In this document: positions 36,050-45,380 of the stretch, in pieces
How the letters are laid out: every line of letters starts with the position of its first letter
How positions within the stretch are numbered: position 1 is the stretch's first letter
NCBI GenBank assembly: GCA_963792445.1
Contig: CAWBWO010000021.1
Location: 41,834 to 105,833 of the forward strand
Reading direction: 5' to 3'
Source: Rummeliibacillus sp963792445
Lineage (GTDB): Bacteria > Bacillota > Bacilli > Bacillales_A > Planococcaceae
DNA length: 64,000 nt
Position numbers and translations under genes: made by a program
Notes under the pieces: generated by a model
The model's database searches: none
Seen by the model: the letters and a program-made list of their open reading frames with translations, nothing else
What the model was told of the DNA's origin: nothing

Positions 36050-36544
36050 TTAATGATCATCTTGTCCTTTTGCAGAGGATTCATCCATGTTCATGCTTTT
36101 ATCGTCTTTGTCTTCTTTTACTTTGCTCATATCTGGATTTCCTACGACGATTTTTTGCTTAGGCATTGTGTGAAGTCCTCGAGCAGTTGTATGTGCATAC
36201 ATATAGTAGACGCCATCTTGATCAAATTTAGTTGTTGCTTTGTATATTCCGTTTTTATCCAATTTTCCATCAATCATTTTGCCTTGATCTCGATATCCTG
36301 ATTCCCAGACTTCAAATTTTACTTCATCTGCATCATCTACATCTTTGCCACCTTGTGTAACATGTGCACTCAAGTCCACGTCTTTTCCGACGTCAACTTT
36401 TTCTGGTGTTTGAATATCTACTTTTACTTCAACTGTTGTTCCTTCAGTATTAGATGTCGAAGTTGTTTTTGACGAATCCGTATTATTACAGCCAGCAAGT
36501 AAACCTAAAATTACAGCTAAACTAATGAACATTTTCTTCATCAT
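36050..36544 (-). CDS. YtkA-like domain lipoprotein
   Basis: 164 residues. Signal peptide with lipobox LGLLAGC (Cys19), a Ser/Thr-rich linker, then a YtkA/FixH-like immunoglobulin-type domain at about 37-137: VEVKVDIQTPEKVDVGKDVD and GIYKATTKFDQDGVYYMYAH. The tail is highly charged and His/Asp/Met-rich (MSKVKEDKDDKSMNMDESS), suggesting metal contact on the outside of the membrane. It is the last gene of the operon propeller lipoprotein - response regulator - kinase, and its start touches the kinase stop. The function is not established; a copper or envelope-stress link is inference. Confidence 0.8.
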   Translation of the reverse strand: MMKKMFISLAVILGLLAGCNNTDSSKTTSTSNTEGTTVEVKVDIQTPEKVDVGKDVDLSAHVTQGGKDVDDADEVKFEVWESGYRDQGKMIDGKLDKNGIYKATTKFDQDGVYYMYAHTTARGLHTMPKQKIVVGNPDMSKVKEDKDDKSMNMDESSAKGQDDH

Positions 36545-37936
36545 TAAAACTCCTCTATTAATGGTATTTGTATCGTAACAAGTGTTCCGGTACCTAATTC
36601 GCTAGCGATGTGCCAAGTTCCTTTATGCTCCTTAATAAGCTGGTCCACGATAGAAAGTCCTAATCCACTTCCTCCATCACTTCTACTACGTGCTTTGTTG
36701 ACTCTATAAAATCTTTCTGTAATATAAGGTAGGTCTTCTTTAGGAATTCCTATCCCATGATCTTGTATTGTAATTACTGCAGAGTCTCCTTCTTTTATAG
36801 CTCTAATCATGATTTCAGTCTGTTCTCCTGAGTAACGAAGAGCATTCTCGATTAAATTAATCAAAATTTGCTTTAACTTTTCTTCATCCGCATTTATGAT
36901 TATGTCTTCATTGATATCGGTATGCATAATGATTGCTTTATGCTGTGCCTGTTGTCTAGTGATTTGCACTACTTCTCGGATGGTTTCAGCAAGAGGTAAT
37001 GGATATAAAGTAATCTCATCCTTTTGGCTTGCATCCCTTGATAACTGTAGAAGCTCGTTCGTCAATTTTTCTAGACGATTTGCTTCTCGAACGATTAATG
37101 CTAACGTTTCTTGTTTTTGTGACACATCAATATAGCCATTTTCTAAAGCTTCCCCATAACCTTTGACATAACTGATTGGTGTCCGCAATTCATGGGAGAC
37201 TGTTGCCAAAAATTTCTTTTGAGCCTCGTCCTCTTTTTGAATCGAAAGAGCCATCTTGTTAAAGGTTTGCGCAAGCTGTCCAATTTCATCTTTAGAACTA
37301 ACGTTCAACTCGGGTTTCATAATCACCGACAGCCATTTTCTCAGCTGCATTTTGTAATTCTTTTAATGGTTTCATAATATGTTTGATTCCTTTAAATACG
37401 CCAATACCAATCAATAAAACAAAGATTAATGCACTGCCTAGTAAAATCAAAACCTCTTTTGAAGCCATTTCAGTAATTTTAGCAAGTGGATAGTAAATAT
37501 AAATAATACCTTCTAATCGATGATGGTCGGTAAGTGGAATAATTGCTGAAATAATTTGGCGATCAAATCGTTTTTCATATCCTTTTTTGGTAATCGTTTT
37601 CCCATTTAATAGCTGCTGACGTTCATCTGGACCGATTAATGTTTCGTAATCAATATCAAATGGAACACAAGCACTTAATTCTCTAGGGTTCCGAACAGCG
37701 AATACGTTCACATTGGAGTAGGAATTATATTGATCGATTTTCTTAATAAAGTTATCCGTTACTTTTCCACCATCATACATTGTTGCCAACTTTTCTCCTA
37801 CTTCAACCATTGAATTTTCAGCGTCTTTTACATACAGCCCTTGATATAAGAAATCTGTCAGAACATACATAAATAATATAGTCAAAGCTAAAAACGCTAC
37901 AATAATTATCCAGATTCTTGTAGATAATTTTTTCAT
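36544..37936 (-). pseudogene. Sensor histidine kinase, one frameshift as sequenced
   Basis: About 463 residues when joined. TM1 (about 8-28), an extracellular sensor region of about 130 residues, TM2 (about 165-185), HAMP linker, DHp with the phospho-acceptor in KFLATVSHELRTPISYVKGY, then HATPase boxes LINLIENALRYS, IQDHGIGIPKEDL and GSGLGLSIVDQLIKEH. The frame breaks at about 37300-37306 in the HAMP: AVGDYETRVER stops, while the next frame continues with VSSKDEIGQLAQTFNKM. One extra base explains it. It overlaps the response regulator gene by four bases (ATGA). Orthodox, membrane-bound, cognate to the upstream regulator. Confidence 0.85.
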
Positions 37937-38612
37937 TTTATAACCTCAAAACGATACCCTAAACCCCAAACGGTGTGTATAAATTGACCAGCAGACCCAA
38001 GTTTTAAACGCAATGTTTTAATATGTGTATCTACTGTTCTATTACCACCACTATAATATAATCCCCAAATCAGTTCTAATAACTGTTCTCTTGTATATAC
38101 AACATTTTCATTGCCCATAAATAAATGCAATAATTCAAATTCCTTTAGTGTAAGTGGAACGACTTTACCTGAAACCCATACTTGATGAGAAGCTTCGTCT
38201 AATTCAATCGGACCTTTTACAAACAGTTTATTTGTTTTCTCTAATACTTCACCAGAGGCTCTACGCAATACAGCTTGAATTCGTGCAACGAGCTCTGTAG
38301 ATGTAAAAGGCTTCACAACATAATCATCAGCACCTATAGTCAATCCTTTTACCTTATCTTCATTTGCATCCTTTGCTGTTAAGAAAATAATGGGTACATC
38401 CGAAGTTTTTCTAATTTTAGTGCACACCTCAAAACCATCCATATGTGGCATCATAACATCTAGAATGATTAAATCAATCTGTTCCTTTGCTAAAACATCC
38501 ATCGCTGTAATCCATCTTTTGCCTGAAGTGTTTGAAATCCGGATTGGCGTAACATTACCTTGATGAGATTTCTCATATCTTGTTCATCGTCTACTATAAG
38601 AATTGTCGTCAT
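37933..38612 (-). pseudogene. OmpR-family response regulator, one frameshift as sequenced
   Basis: About 226 residues when joined. The start is ATG 38612 (MTTILIVDDEQDMRNLIKVM), which overlaps the preceding lipoprotein stop as ATGA. The frame is lost at about 38504: KDGLQ then AMDVLAKEQIDLIILDVMMP, consistent with one missing G. Receiver: acidic VDDE, Asp in IILDVMMPHMDG, switch FLTAKD and VVKPFTS. The winged helix ends GGNRTVDTHIKTLRLKLG and VWGLGYRFEV. Only the part after the break would be translated from the sequence as given, without the acidic pocket. Confidence 0.85.
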
Positions 38613-39580
38613 TGATTCTCTCCCCTAACAAGCAATTGGAAAGGTCCTTTGCCAACGTTGATTGTTTTCGCTATCTTCCCATTTTGTAAAAAATATACTT
38701 TGTGATCATCATACCCTGCAACTACTACAAACTTTTTAAATAAGTTTACAGAAAACGGATTCGCTCCAACCTCCAATTGTCGTTTTACTTTCCCATCGAA
38801 TGTCACTTCTGAAAGTGTACTTTCTCCATGGCTAATCACATAAATTAAGTGATTGTCTTTCGCGAATCCAACTGGCATCATTGGTAGTTTCACACGAGAT
38901 TCATTTTCTCCTGTTTTCAAATTGATCACATCAATTGTTGAATTTGGCTTCATTCCTTCACCATGGCCACCAATCCAAAGCTCTCGATTATCCACAACAA
39001 CCATTCCGTTTGAAGATTTTGAAATAGTCCAATTTTTTAATTGCGTTAAGTTCTTTGTTTGCAAAACGGAAAGCTTTGTATCTTTATAATTTACGACAAA
39101 AAGCTTACCTTCATGAATCAGCATAGACATTGGATAATTGCCGACTTTTTGTTCTGCTTGTTTTGCACCTTGATTGTTATAAGCAACTACACGATTCGTT
39201 TTGCCGTTTGCCAAATAAACGAGATTATGTACTTCATCATAAATTGCATTTGTCACCCCATCCCCTGTATCAATGGAGTACGCGAATTTACCAGTTGTTA
39301 AGTTATAAACAGATGCTTTTTTCAATTGAAATCCATACAATAATATTTGCTCTTTATTGATCAAAGTGGCCCCTGTATACCCCTCTTTAAGGTTCCAAGT
39401 TGTGAACACTTTTCCTTTTTCATCGATAAAGCTAATAGATGGTGCTTGTATATTGACAGATGCGATAAAATCCTGATCCTTTGGAATGGAAGAATACTTT
39501 GGTTTTCCGCAGCCCGAAAGAATTATGATCATCGTTAAAAAGAGTAATAGCGCAAATTTATGCCATCTCACAAACATCAC
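38609..39580 (-). CDS. Lipoprotein with YncE-like beta-propeller repeats
   Basis: 323 residues. Signal peptide with lipobox IILSGC (Cys24), then about seven propeller-type blades such as GVTNAIYDEVHNLVYLANGK, KVGNYPMSMLIHEGKLFVVN and INVGKGPFQLLV. It is outside the cytoplasm, attached to the membrane. As first gene of a four-gene operon with a two-component system and a YtkA-like lipoprotein, it may act as an accessory sensor or a metal/ligand-binding protein for the kinase. This role is inference. Start: ATG 39580, or Met2 one codon later. Confidence 0.78.
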   Translation of the reverse strand: MMFVRWHKFALLLFLTMIIILSGCGKPKYSSIPKDQDFIASVNIQAPSISFIDEKGKVFTTWNLKEGYTGATLINKEQILLYGFQLKKASVYNLTTGKFAYSIDTGDGVTNAIYDEVHNLVYLANGKTNRVVAYNNQGAKQAEQKVGNYPMSMLIHEGKLFVVNYKDTKLSVLQTKNLTQLKNWTISKSSNGMVVVDNRELWIGGHGEGMKPNSTIDVINLKTGENESRVKLPMMPVGFAKDNHLIYVISHGESTLSEVTFDGKVKRQLEVGANPFSVNLFKKFVVVAGYDDHKVYFLQNGKIAKTINVGKGPFQLLVRGENQ

Positions 39581-39684
39581 CTCCAGCTTCTATTTTACTG
39601 TATATTTGTGAAATATGATTGAAGTTGACTTAGTCTTCTCCGCCCATGAAAATTTCCAACCAAATTTTATTGAATCACGTACTT

Positions 39685-39730
39685 ATTCAAAAAAAATCTG
39701 CCATTCTATCTAAAATAGAAAGCAGATTTC
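39685..39730 (-). terminator. Terminator of the hemEHY operon
   Basis: Minus-strand arms AAATCTGCTTTCTAT and ATAGAATGGCAGATT are followed by TTTTTTGAATAAG, about 55 bases after the hemY stop. Confidence 0.85.
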
Positions 39731-39785
39731 CACCAATTAAACATTATATTTTTTATTAATAAGACTTATCGTACAGCCACTTTGT

Positions 39786-41183
39786 TTAATAAATTGATGC
39801 CAATACTTCTGTAGCTGCTGTCTTTCCTTGTTTTATGCAATCCGTTAAGCGAATGCCTTCGTAGGAATTACCAGCAAGACGTATAGTAGGATAAGCTGCG
39901 AGTAATTCTTTTTTTGCTTGTTCTACCCTTTTTCGGTGTCCAATGGTATATTGTGGCATTGCATTTTTAAAACGTGAGACGACTGTATGAATTGGTTTTT
40001 CGCTAACTTTCAGTGCACTTTGTAAGTCTTGTAAAACTACTTTTTCAATCTCATTATCCGATAATTCAACAATTGTTTCATCACCTGAACGTCCTACATA
40101 GCTTTTCAGCATCGCATACTCTTTTGGTACTGTATGGGGCCATTTTCGATGGACGATCGAACATGCGGTAATTGAGTATTCACTGTTTCTTGATACTACA
40201 AATCTATTCCCATCAAACTTCTTCTTGATCGCTTCTTTTGGGAAAATCATTGATACCGTTGCAAGTGTATTGACCGGAATATCAAGAAGGTCTTTCATTA
40301 GTCCTTGGCGTTCAAATAACTTTGCCGCAGCTTTATGGGGAGTTGCGATAATGACTCCATCTACTGGTATGGCGTTTTGATTGTTAAGTAACAACATAAT
40401 TCGATTATTCATTTTAGAAATACTTTCGACTCGTACACCTTTGTAAATAATCGCCATTTCTAACGATTTTTCTAAAGCAGTGATTAAACTCTCTAATCCA
40501 TTTTCAAAAGTTTTATAGGTTTGATTCCATACATCTTCTTTAAACTTACTATTTCCCTTTTGAATTCCTTTTAATACACTGCGGTGTCTCATACAGGCTT
40601 CAGAAAGAAATGGGAGTGTCTCATGTAAACTTAATTGATCAATATCACCCGAATATATTTGTGATAGCACGGGTTCAATTAAGTTTTCTACAACTTCCTC
40701 TCCAAATCGTTTGCGCAAGAATTTTCCCAGTGATTGGTCTTTTCTGACATTGGATGGAGGTAAAAATAAATCCAAAGCAGCTCTTATTTTGCCACTCCAT
40801 GAGATAATATCTGATTTTGCAAAAGGCATAATTTCAGTCGGTATACCCAAAATTGAACCTTCTGGAATTGGAGAAAGTTGTTGGTTTACCGCTACATAAG
40901 TTTTGCCTGGGACTTTACTGACCAGTTGATTTTCAATGCCCAATTGTTTTGCTAATTCTTCAACTGTATTTTCTTGATCAAAAAAAGAATCTGGACCTCG
41001 TTCGATAATAAAGTTATCTTTTCGTAATGTTTGAATTCTGCCACCTAGTCTGTGAGATGCTTCGATTAGAACGATTTCAAGGGGGAGATTCTGCTCCATT
41101 GCCTGTTGTTGCAGATAGTACGAAGCTGTTAAACCCGTAATCCCTCCACCTATAACAGCAACCCTTTGTTTATGTTCAGTCAC
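39786..41183 (-). CDS. hemY: Coproporphyrinogen III / protoporphyrinogen oxidase HemY (CgoX)
   Basis: FAD-dependent oxidase of 465 residues. In Firmicutes it oxidises coproporphyrinogen III to coproporphyrin III in the coproporphyrin-dependent haem pathway. The FAD-binding GGGITGLTASYYLQQQ is at about residue 12. Others are IIERGPDSFFDQ, LIEPVLSQIYSGDIDQLS, and the C-terminal RLAGNSYEGIRLTDCIKQGK that closes the FAD site. Last gene of hemE-hemH-hemY, 19 bases after hemH. Confidence 0.95.
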   Translation of the reverse strand: MTEHKQRVAVIGGGITGLTASYYLQQQAMEQNLPLEIVLIEASHRLGGRIQTLRKDNFIIERGPDSFFDQENTVEELAKQLGIENQLVSKVPGKTYVAVNQQLSPIPEGSILGIPTEIMPFAKSDIISWSGKIRAALDLFLPPSNVRKDQSLGKFLRKRFGEEVVENLIEPVLSQIYSGDIDQLSLHETLPFLSEACMRHRSVLKGIQKGNSKFKEDVWNQTYKTFENGLESLITALEKSLEMAIIYKGVRVESISKMNNRIMLLLNNQNAIPVDGVIIATPHKAAAKLFERQGLMKDLLDIPVNTLATVSMIFPKEAIKKKFDGNRFVVSRNSEYSITACSIVHRKWPHTVPKEYAMLKSYVGRSGDETIVELSDNEIEKVVLQDLQSALKVSEKPIHTVVSRFKNAMPQYTIGHRKRVEQAKKELLAAYPTIRLAGNSYEGIRLTDCIKQGKTAATEVLASIY

Positions 41184-41202
41184 TAATAATCATCACTTTC
41201 TA

Positions 41203-42138
41203 TTAAGCATGAGCTAAAGTCTTTTGGACGACATCTGCCAACGCATCAATAAATAATGGATGATCATTTGGCATTTTAGGGCGATGGTATTTTGCACCTA
41301 ATTCTTCACAGACTGTTTTACATTCATAGTCGTTATCATAAAGAACTTCTAAATGTTCTGCTACGAAACCAACTGGTGTATAAACAAATGAGCGATACCC
41401 TTTATTGTTATAAAGTTCGCGCGTTAGATCTTGAACATCTGGTCCAAGCCATGGGTCATTTGTTTGTCCAGCAGATTGCCATCCAAATTCCATGTTTTTG
41501 ACGCCTGTACGTTGTTGTAGAATGTCAGCCGTTTCATGTAATTGATCTGCATATGGGTCTCCCATTGCAATAATCTTTTCTGGAAGTGAATGTGCACAAA
41601 CGATTAGGCATGCTGTTTCACGTTCTTCATCAGACATTGCTGCAAATTCCGCGTTAATCTTTTCAGTCCAATATTGTAGATATTTCTCTTCTTTGTACCA
41701 GCTATCAATTGTATGAATCGTCAGTTTGCCACCAAGTTCTGCTGACTTTTCTGTTGCACGAGTATTATATGATTTTGTAGAGAATGATGAGAAGTGTGGT
41801 GCTAAAACAAGTGAAACTGCTTCAGTAATTCCATCATTATGCATTTGTTCTACAGCATCCTCTATGAATGGAGCAATATGTTTTAAGCCAATATATAATT
41901 TGTATTCCACTTCATCTTGTACTTCATTTAAACGGGCTTCTAATGCTCTGCCTTGTTTTTCAGTCGTTTCTGCTAGTGGTGAAATACCACCGATTGCTTG
42001 ATAGCGTTTACGTAAGTCTTCAATATGTTCATCACTTGGACGGTGTCCGTGGCGAATATGTGTATAATATGGAATTAAATCATCTTCACTTTTTGGCGTT
42101 CCATATGCCATCACTAATAGTCCGATTTGTTTTTTCAT
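41203..42138 (-). CDS. hemH: Ferrochelatase HemH (CpfC)
   Basis: Inserts Fe2+ into coproporphyrin III (Firmicute pathway). About 311 residues, soluble monomer type. Conserved pieces: LLVMAYGTPKSEDDLIPYYTHIRHGHRP in parts (MAYGTPKSEDDLIPYYT), YKLYIGLKHIAPF, the metal-site His in CLIVCAHSLPEKI and the Glu region VYTPVGFVAEHLEVLYDND in parts (PVGFVAEHLEVLYD). ATG 42138 (MKKQIGLLV) follows GAGGTG; the GTG three codons upstream overlaps that site. Confidence 0.95.
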   Translation of the reverse strand: MKKQIGLLVMAYGTPKSEDDLIPYYTHIRHGHRPSDEHIEDLRKRYQAIGGISPLAETTEKQGRALEARLNEVQDEVEYKLYIGLKHIAPFIEDAVEQMHNDGITEAVSLVLAPHFSSFSTKSYNTRATEKSAELGGKLTIHTIDSWYKEEKYLQYWTEKINAEFAAMSDEERETACLIVCAHSLPEKIIAMGDPYADQLHETADILQQRTGVKNMEFGWQSAGQTNDPWLGPDVQDLTRELYNNKGYRSFVYTPVGFVAEHLEVLYDNDYECKTVCEELGAKYHRPKMPNDHPLFIDALADVVQKTLAHA

Positions 42139-42164
42139 GTCAATCACCTCAGGGAGTGGAGTTA

Positions 42165-43214
42165 TTAAGAATGCGCTTTAATTTTTTTCGCACTATATTC
42201 GTGTATAAATGCTGTTAATCGTTTTAGAACATCTGGATCTACAGAAGGAAAGACACCATGACCTAAATTAAATATATGACCTGGTAGTTCTAAACCTTGA
42301 TCGATTATTTCTTTTGTACGTGATTCAAGTACAGACCAATCTGCTAATAATAATGTTGGATCCAAGTTGCCTTGAACTGGTTTTGTAATACCCATGGCAC
42401 GTGCTTCACTAATTGGCAATCGCCAATCTAATCCAACAACATCTAAAGGTAGTTCTTGCCAATCTAAAGCTAGATGACTTGCGCCCACGCCAAATAAAAT
42501 CATCGGTACACCTTCACCCTTCAACTCACTGAAAATGCGCGCCATAACAGGTTTAATGAAAGTATCGTAATCTCTTTTACTTAAAGCCCCTACCCAAGAA
42601 TCGAAAATTTGGAAGGCTTTGGCTCCTGCTTTGATTTGTGCCTTTAAGTCTGTCACAATCATATCTCCTAATTTGTCCATTAAAAGATACCAAGCTTCAG
42701 GTTGGGATACCATAAATGATTTTGTTAAAGCATAGTTTTTTGATGGGCCACCTTCGATCATATAGCTTGCTAATGTAAAAGGTGCTCCTGCAAAGCCAAT
42801 TAAAGGTACATCTAATTGTTCTTCAGTCAATAGCTTGATTGTATCTAGTACGTAAGGAACATGCTCTTCTGGATTAAATCTTTGTAGATTTTTTACATCT
42901 TGTGCTGAGCGAATAGGATTTGAAATTACCGGCCCTACGCCAGCTTTAATCTTCACATCGACACCCATACCTGGTAATGGCGTTACGATGTCTTTATATA
43001 GAATGGCTGCATCTACACCATAGTTCTGTACAGGTAAATGTGTTACATAAGCACATAATTCGGGTTGATGTGTAATTTCTTCTAATGAATATTTTTCTTT
43101 AATTTTGCGATATTCAGGTTGTGATCGTCCTGCTTGTCGCATATACCAAACTGGTGTATAGGCTGTCCTCTCACCTCGTGCTGCGCGTAAAAGCGTATCA
43201 TTAAATGTTCTCAT
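42165..43214 (-). CDS. hemE: Uroporphyrinogen decarboxylase HemE
   Basis: Decarboxylates the four acetate side chains of uroporphyrinogen III to give coproporphyrinogen III. 349 residues, (beta/alpha)8 barrel. Signature 1 is PVWYMRQAGRSQPEYR near the N terminus. The active-site Asp lies in DAAILYKDIVTPL. Signature 2 is GFAGAPFTLASYMIEGG, and the C-terminal GHIFNLGHGVFPSVDPD closes the site. First gene of hemE-hemH-hemY. A 297-base divergent gap separates it from hmoB; no clear Fur-type palindrome was seen there. Confidence 0.97.
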   Translation of the reverse strand: MRTFNDTLLRAARGERTAYTPVWYMRQAGRSQPEYRKIKEKYSLEEITHQPELCAYVTHLPVQNYGVDAAILYKDIVTPLPGMGVDVKIKAGVGPVISNPIRSAQDVKNLQRFNPEEHVPYVLDTIKLLTEEQLDVPLIGFAGAPFTLASYMIEGGPSKNYALTKSFMVSQPEAWYLLMDKLGDMIVTDLKAQIKAGAKAFQIFDSWVGALSKRDYDTFIKPVMARIFSELKGEGVPMILFGVGASHLALDWQELPLDVVGLDWRLPISEARAMGITKPVQGNLDPTLLLADWSVLESRTKEIIDQGLELPGHIFNLGHGVFPSVDPDVLKRLTAFIHEYSAKKIKAHS

Positions 43215-43511
43215 GAACAGTAAAACCTTCCTTTCATCAATTCAGTAACGATTCATTCGACGTTTTATCCATGTTTCATGATAGACGTTTCTTAAGTCCT
43301 TGTATAGTTCAACGGTCCGATTGTCAAAAAAATGTATAAAATGGTGACATTTTTTCGACAAAGCTTATCTAAATAATTTTATCTACTACTTGCGATATAC
43401 TATTATTAACTTTCTAAAGCAATGTTTATACTTTTATTGGCTCGGGAATATACTTAAGTACAATGTTTTTCCTAAATCCCACTTAGGATATTTTGAATAG
43501 GAGGAAATGAT

Positions 43512-44024
43512 ATGTATATATATTTAACTTCAGGAACACCTGAATTTATGGAAAGCTTACAAAAGAAATATTCAAAGGAAAATATGATTGTATTATATGG
43601 CCAAAGTAATACTGTATTACTTCATGAATCAACAAAGAAAAGCGTATTTGCGACCCCTAGAAAATATGAAGTAGTAAGTGAAATAAATTCCTTAGACGAA
43701 CATGGCTTTTTCGTAATGAATCACATTCCTGTAAAAAGTGAAAGCCAAAAATTATTTGAAGACCGTCTTTTAAAGCGTGTGGATGCAATTGAAAACGAAC
43801 CTGGATTTATTACTTTCCGCTTGTTAAAACCATTGGATGATGAAACGTATATCGCACTTTCCGAATGGAATGGTCCACATTCTTTTGAAGCATGGAAAGC
43901 ATCAAGCTCATATAAAGAAGCATTTGAAAATAATACGGATGGCGTTGATTCAAATAATATTTTCACAAGTGCTCCTTATGTCAAAACATTTATCACCAAA
44001 CGCACTGAAGACGAAGAATTATAA
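43512..44024 (+). CDS. hmoB: Haem-degrading monooxygenase HmoB
   Basis: 170 residues. A C-terminal ABM (antibiotic biosynthesis monooxygenase) domain (about 68-165) with NHIPVKSESQKLFEDRLLKR, ENEPGFITFRLLKPL and YIALSEWNGPHSFEAWKASS in parts. The longer N-terminal extension is typical of HmoB (YhgC) of B. subtilis rather than IsdG-type proteins. It degrades haem, releasing iron and a biliverdin-like product. It lies divergent from the haem synthesis operon, the same neighbourhood as in B. subtilis. AGGAGG precedes the ATG. Confidence 0.9.
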   Translation: MYIYLTSGTPEFMESLQKKYSKENMIVLYGQSNTVLLHESTKKSVFATPRKYEVVSEINSLDEHGFFVMNHIPVKSESQKLFEDRLLKRVDAIENEPGFITFRLLKPLDDETYIALSEWNGPHSFEAWKASSSYKEAFENNTDGVDSNNIFTSAPYVKTFITKRTEDEEL

Positions 44025-44056
44025 AAAAATAATAGCCAATATTTTTAACTAAAATA

Positions 44057-44104
44057 AAACTATGTATGAAAAATTTTAATAACTTTTCATACATAGTTTC
44101 TTAT
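44057..44104 (+). terminator. Bidirectional terminator between hmoB and the EamA transporter gene
   Basis: AAACTATGTATGAAAA pairs perfectly with TTTTCATACATAGTTT around an 11-base loop; T-rich sequence follows on both strands. Confidence 0.8.
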
Positions 44105-44971
44105 TTATTTTCTATTTATGATAAAAATACTGATTAATATAAATATTAATCCTATAATAAGAGACCAGGTAAATGGTTCGCCTAAAACAACTGTACCGAT
44201 TGCTACTGCCATTAGTGGTACTAAAAATGTAGCTGCCCCTACCTTACTCGCATCGCCAGATCCCATTAATTTAAAATAAAGCGCTGTTGCACATGTGACC
44301 CCAAAAATACCGCCATACAATAAACAAGCGATATAGGGCGTATCCCACTCAATAGATGAGAAATCTTCTGTGATTAACCCTGAAACTGTAAGAAATCCAC
44401 CACCAATAATATTTTGCAATGCTACTAACCATAAGCCATGCACGAGAGTAGCAGTTTTTCGAACATAGATCACGCCTAGTGCCCATCCGATTGATGTAAT
44501 GAGTGCTAGAAACACGCCAAAAAGAGATATATTCCCTGTAAAACTATCAATACTAACAACGGCGACTCCCAAAAAGCCAACTAGCATTCCTGAAATCTTC
44601 GTTTTTGTTAAGGATTCCTTTAACCAGAGCCATGCAAGCAAGACAACAAGTACTGGTTGTAAATAGACAATGACTGAATAGAGTCCTGAGGGTAAATATT
44701 GTAATCCAACTGTTTGTATGCCTTGAAACATTACGGTGTTAAAAAAACCTACGATTATGTAAATATACCAGCATTTCTTCCATTCTATTTTCTTCCATTG
44801 TGGCAAAAGAAATAGTGTTAACAATAATCCTCCTAAAAAGGATCGCATTCCTGCAAATAGTAAGGGTGGTGTGTAATTTAAGCCAACTTTATAGATTGGC
44901 CAACAAAGACTCCATATAAGAATGACAGCCGCTATGCTTAAAATCGACTTCTTTTTTGACATATTTTCCAT
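44105..44971 (-). CDS. DMT-superfamily (EamA) transporter
   Basis: 288 residues with ten predicted membrane segments arranged as two EamA halves (about 10-137 and 150-285). The N-terminal half contains IWSLCWPIYKVGLNYTPP and ends with VLLAWLWLKESL. The second half contains GWALGVIYVRKTATLVHGL and ends with GTVVLGEPFTWSLIIGL; the conserved GE(P) and KES motifs at the end of each half are clear. Drug or metabolite efflux is likely. The substrate is unknown. Start 44971, or ATG 44962 three codons in. Confidence 0.88.
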   Translation of the reverse strand: MENMSKKKSILSIAAVILIWSLCWPIYKVGLNYTPPLLFAGMRSFLGGLLLTLFLLPQWKKIEWKKCWYIYIIVGFFNTVMFQGIQTVGLQYLPSGLYSVIVYLQPVLVVLLAWLWLKESLTKTKISGMLVGFLGVAVVSIDSFTGNISLFGVFLALITSIGWALGVIYVRKTATLVHGLWLVALQNIIGGGFLTVSGLITEDFSSIEWDTPYIACLLYGGIFGVTCATALYFKLMGSGDASKVGAATFLVPLMAVAIGTVVLGEPFTWSLIIGLIFILISIFIINRK

Positions 44972-45044
44972 TATGTATCCTCCAGGTTAGGTTTAGTCTA
45001 TGTAGTTCATTAGTTACTAATCTATTTTTCGCTCTCTGTGGGGT

Positions 45045-45245
45045 CTGAAAATCTAATTTAATACTAATTTTATTTTAATTTGAAGTGGAATTAGCTACGC
45101 TTTCCTGCGGGCGAGCGGTGAGTCTCCTCGTCACTTCGCTCCTGCGGGGCCTCACCTGTCTCGCTTTTCCCGCGGAGTCTTCGCTAATTCCACTTCAATA
45201 ATTTTAGGGGTACTAATCTCCATCTAAGTTTGCCAGTCAAAATTT
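45045..45245 (+). repeat. Palindromic intergenic repeat, copy 4 (full length, best preserved)
   Basis: Core at 45082-45196, bounded by the perfect arms GAAGTGGAATTAGC and GCTAATTCCACTTC. Inner complements are GCGAG/CTCGC and GGTGAG/CTCACC. The flanks are AAAATCTAATTTAATACTAA before, and GGGGTACTAATCTCC and GCCAGTCAAAATTTT after. It fills most of the 410-base gap between ecsB and the EamA gene. Confidence 0.88.
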
Positions 45246-45334
45246 TGATAGAAATAGAATTTCCATAATATACCATTTCTATATAACTAGATTTCATTAT
45301 CAATTTTCATCATATCAAGCAACTCTCATCGTAA

Positions 45335-45373
45335 ACAAATCGACTAATCTCGTATAGAAATTAGTCGATTTAA
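45335..45373 (-). terminator. Probable terminator of ecsAB
   Basis: Minus-strand arms AAATCGACTAAT and ATTAGTCGATTT enclose an 11-base loop; the downstream tail is only GTTTACG, so it may be inefficient. Confidence 0.5.
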
Positions 45374-45380
45374 TTATTAT

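Noticed and set aside
43215..43511. Possible Fur box between hemE and hmoB
   Set aside because: No sequence close to the 19-bp Fur inverted repeat was found on either strand.
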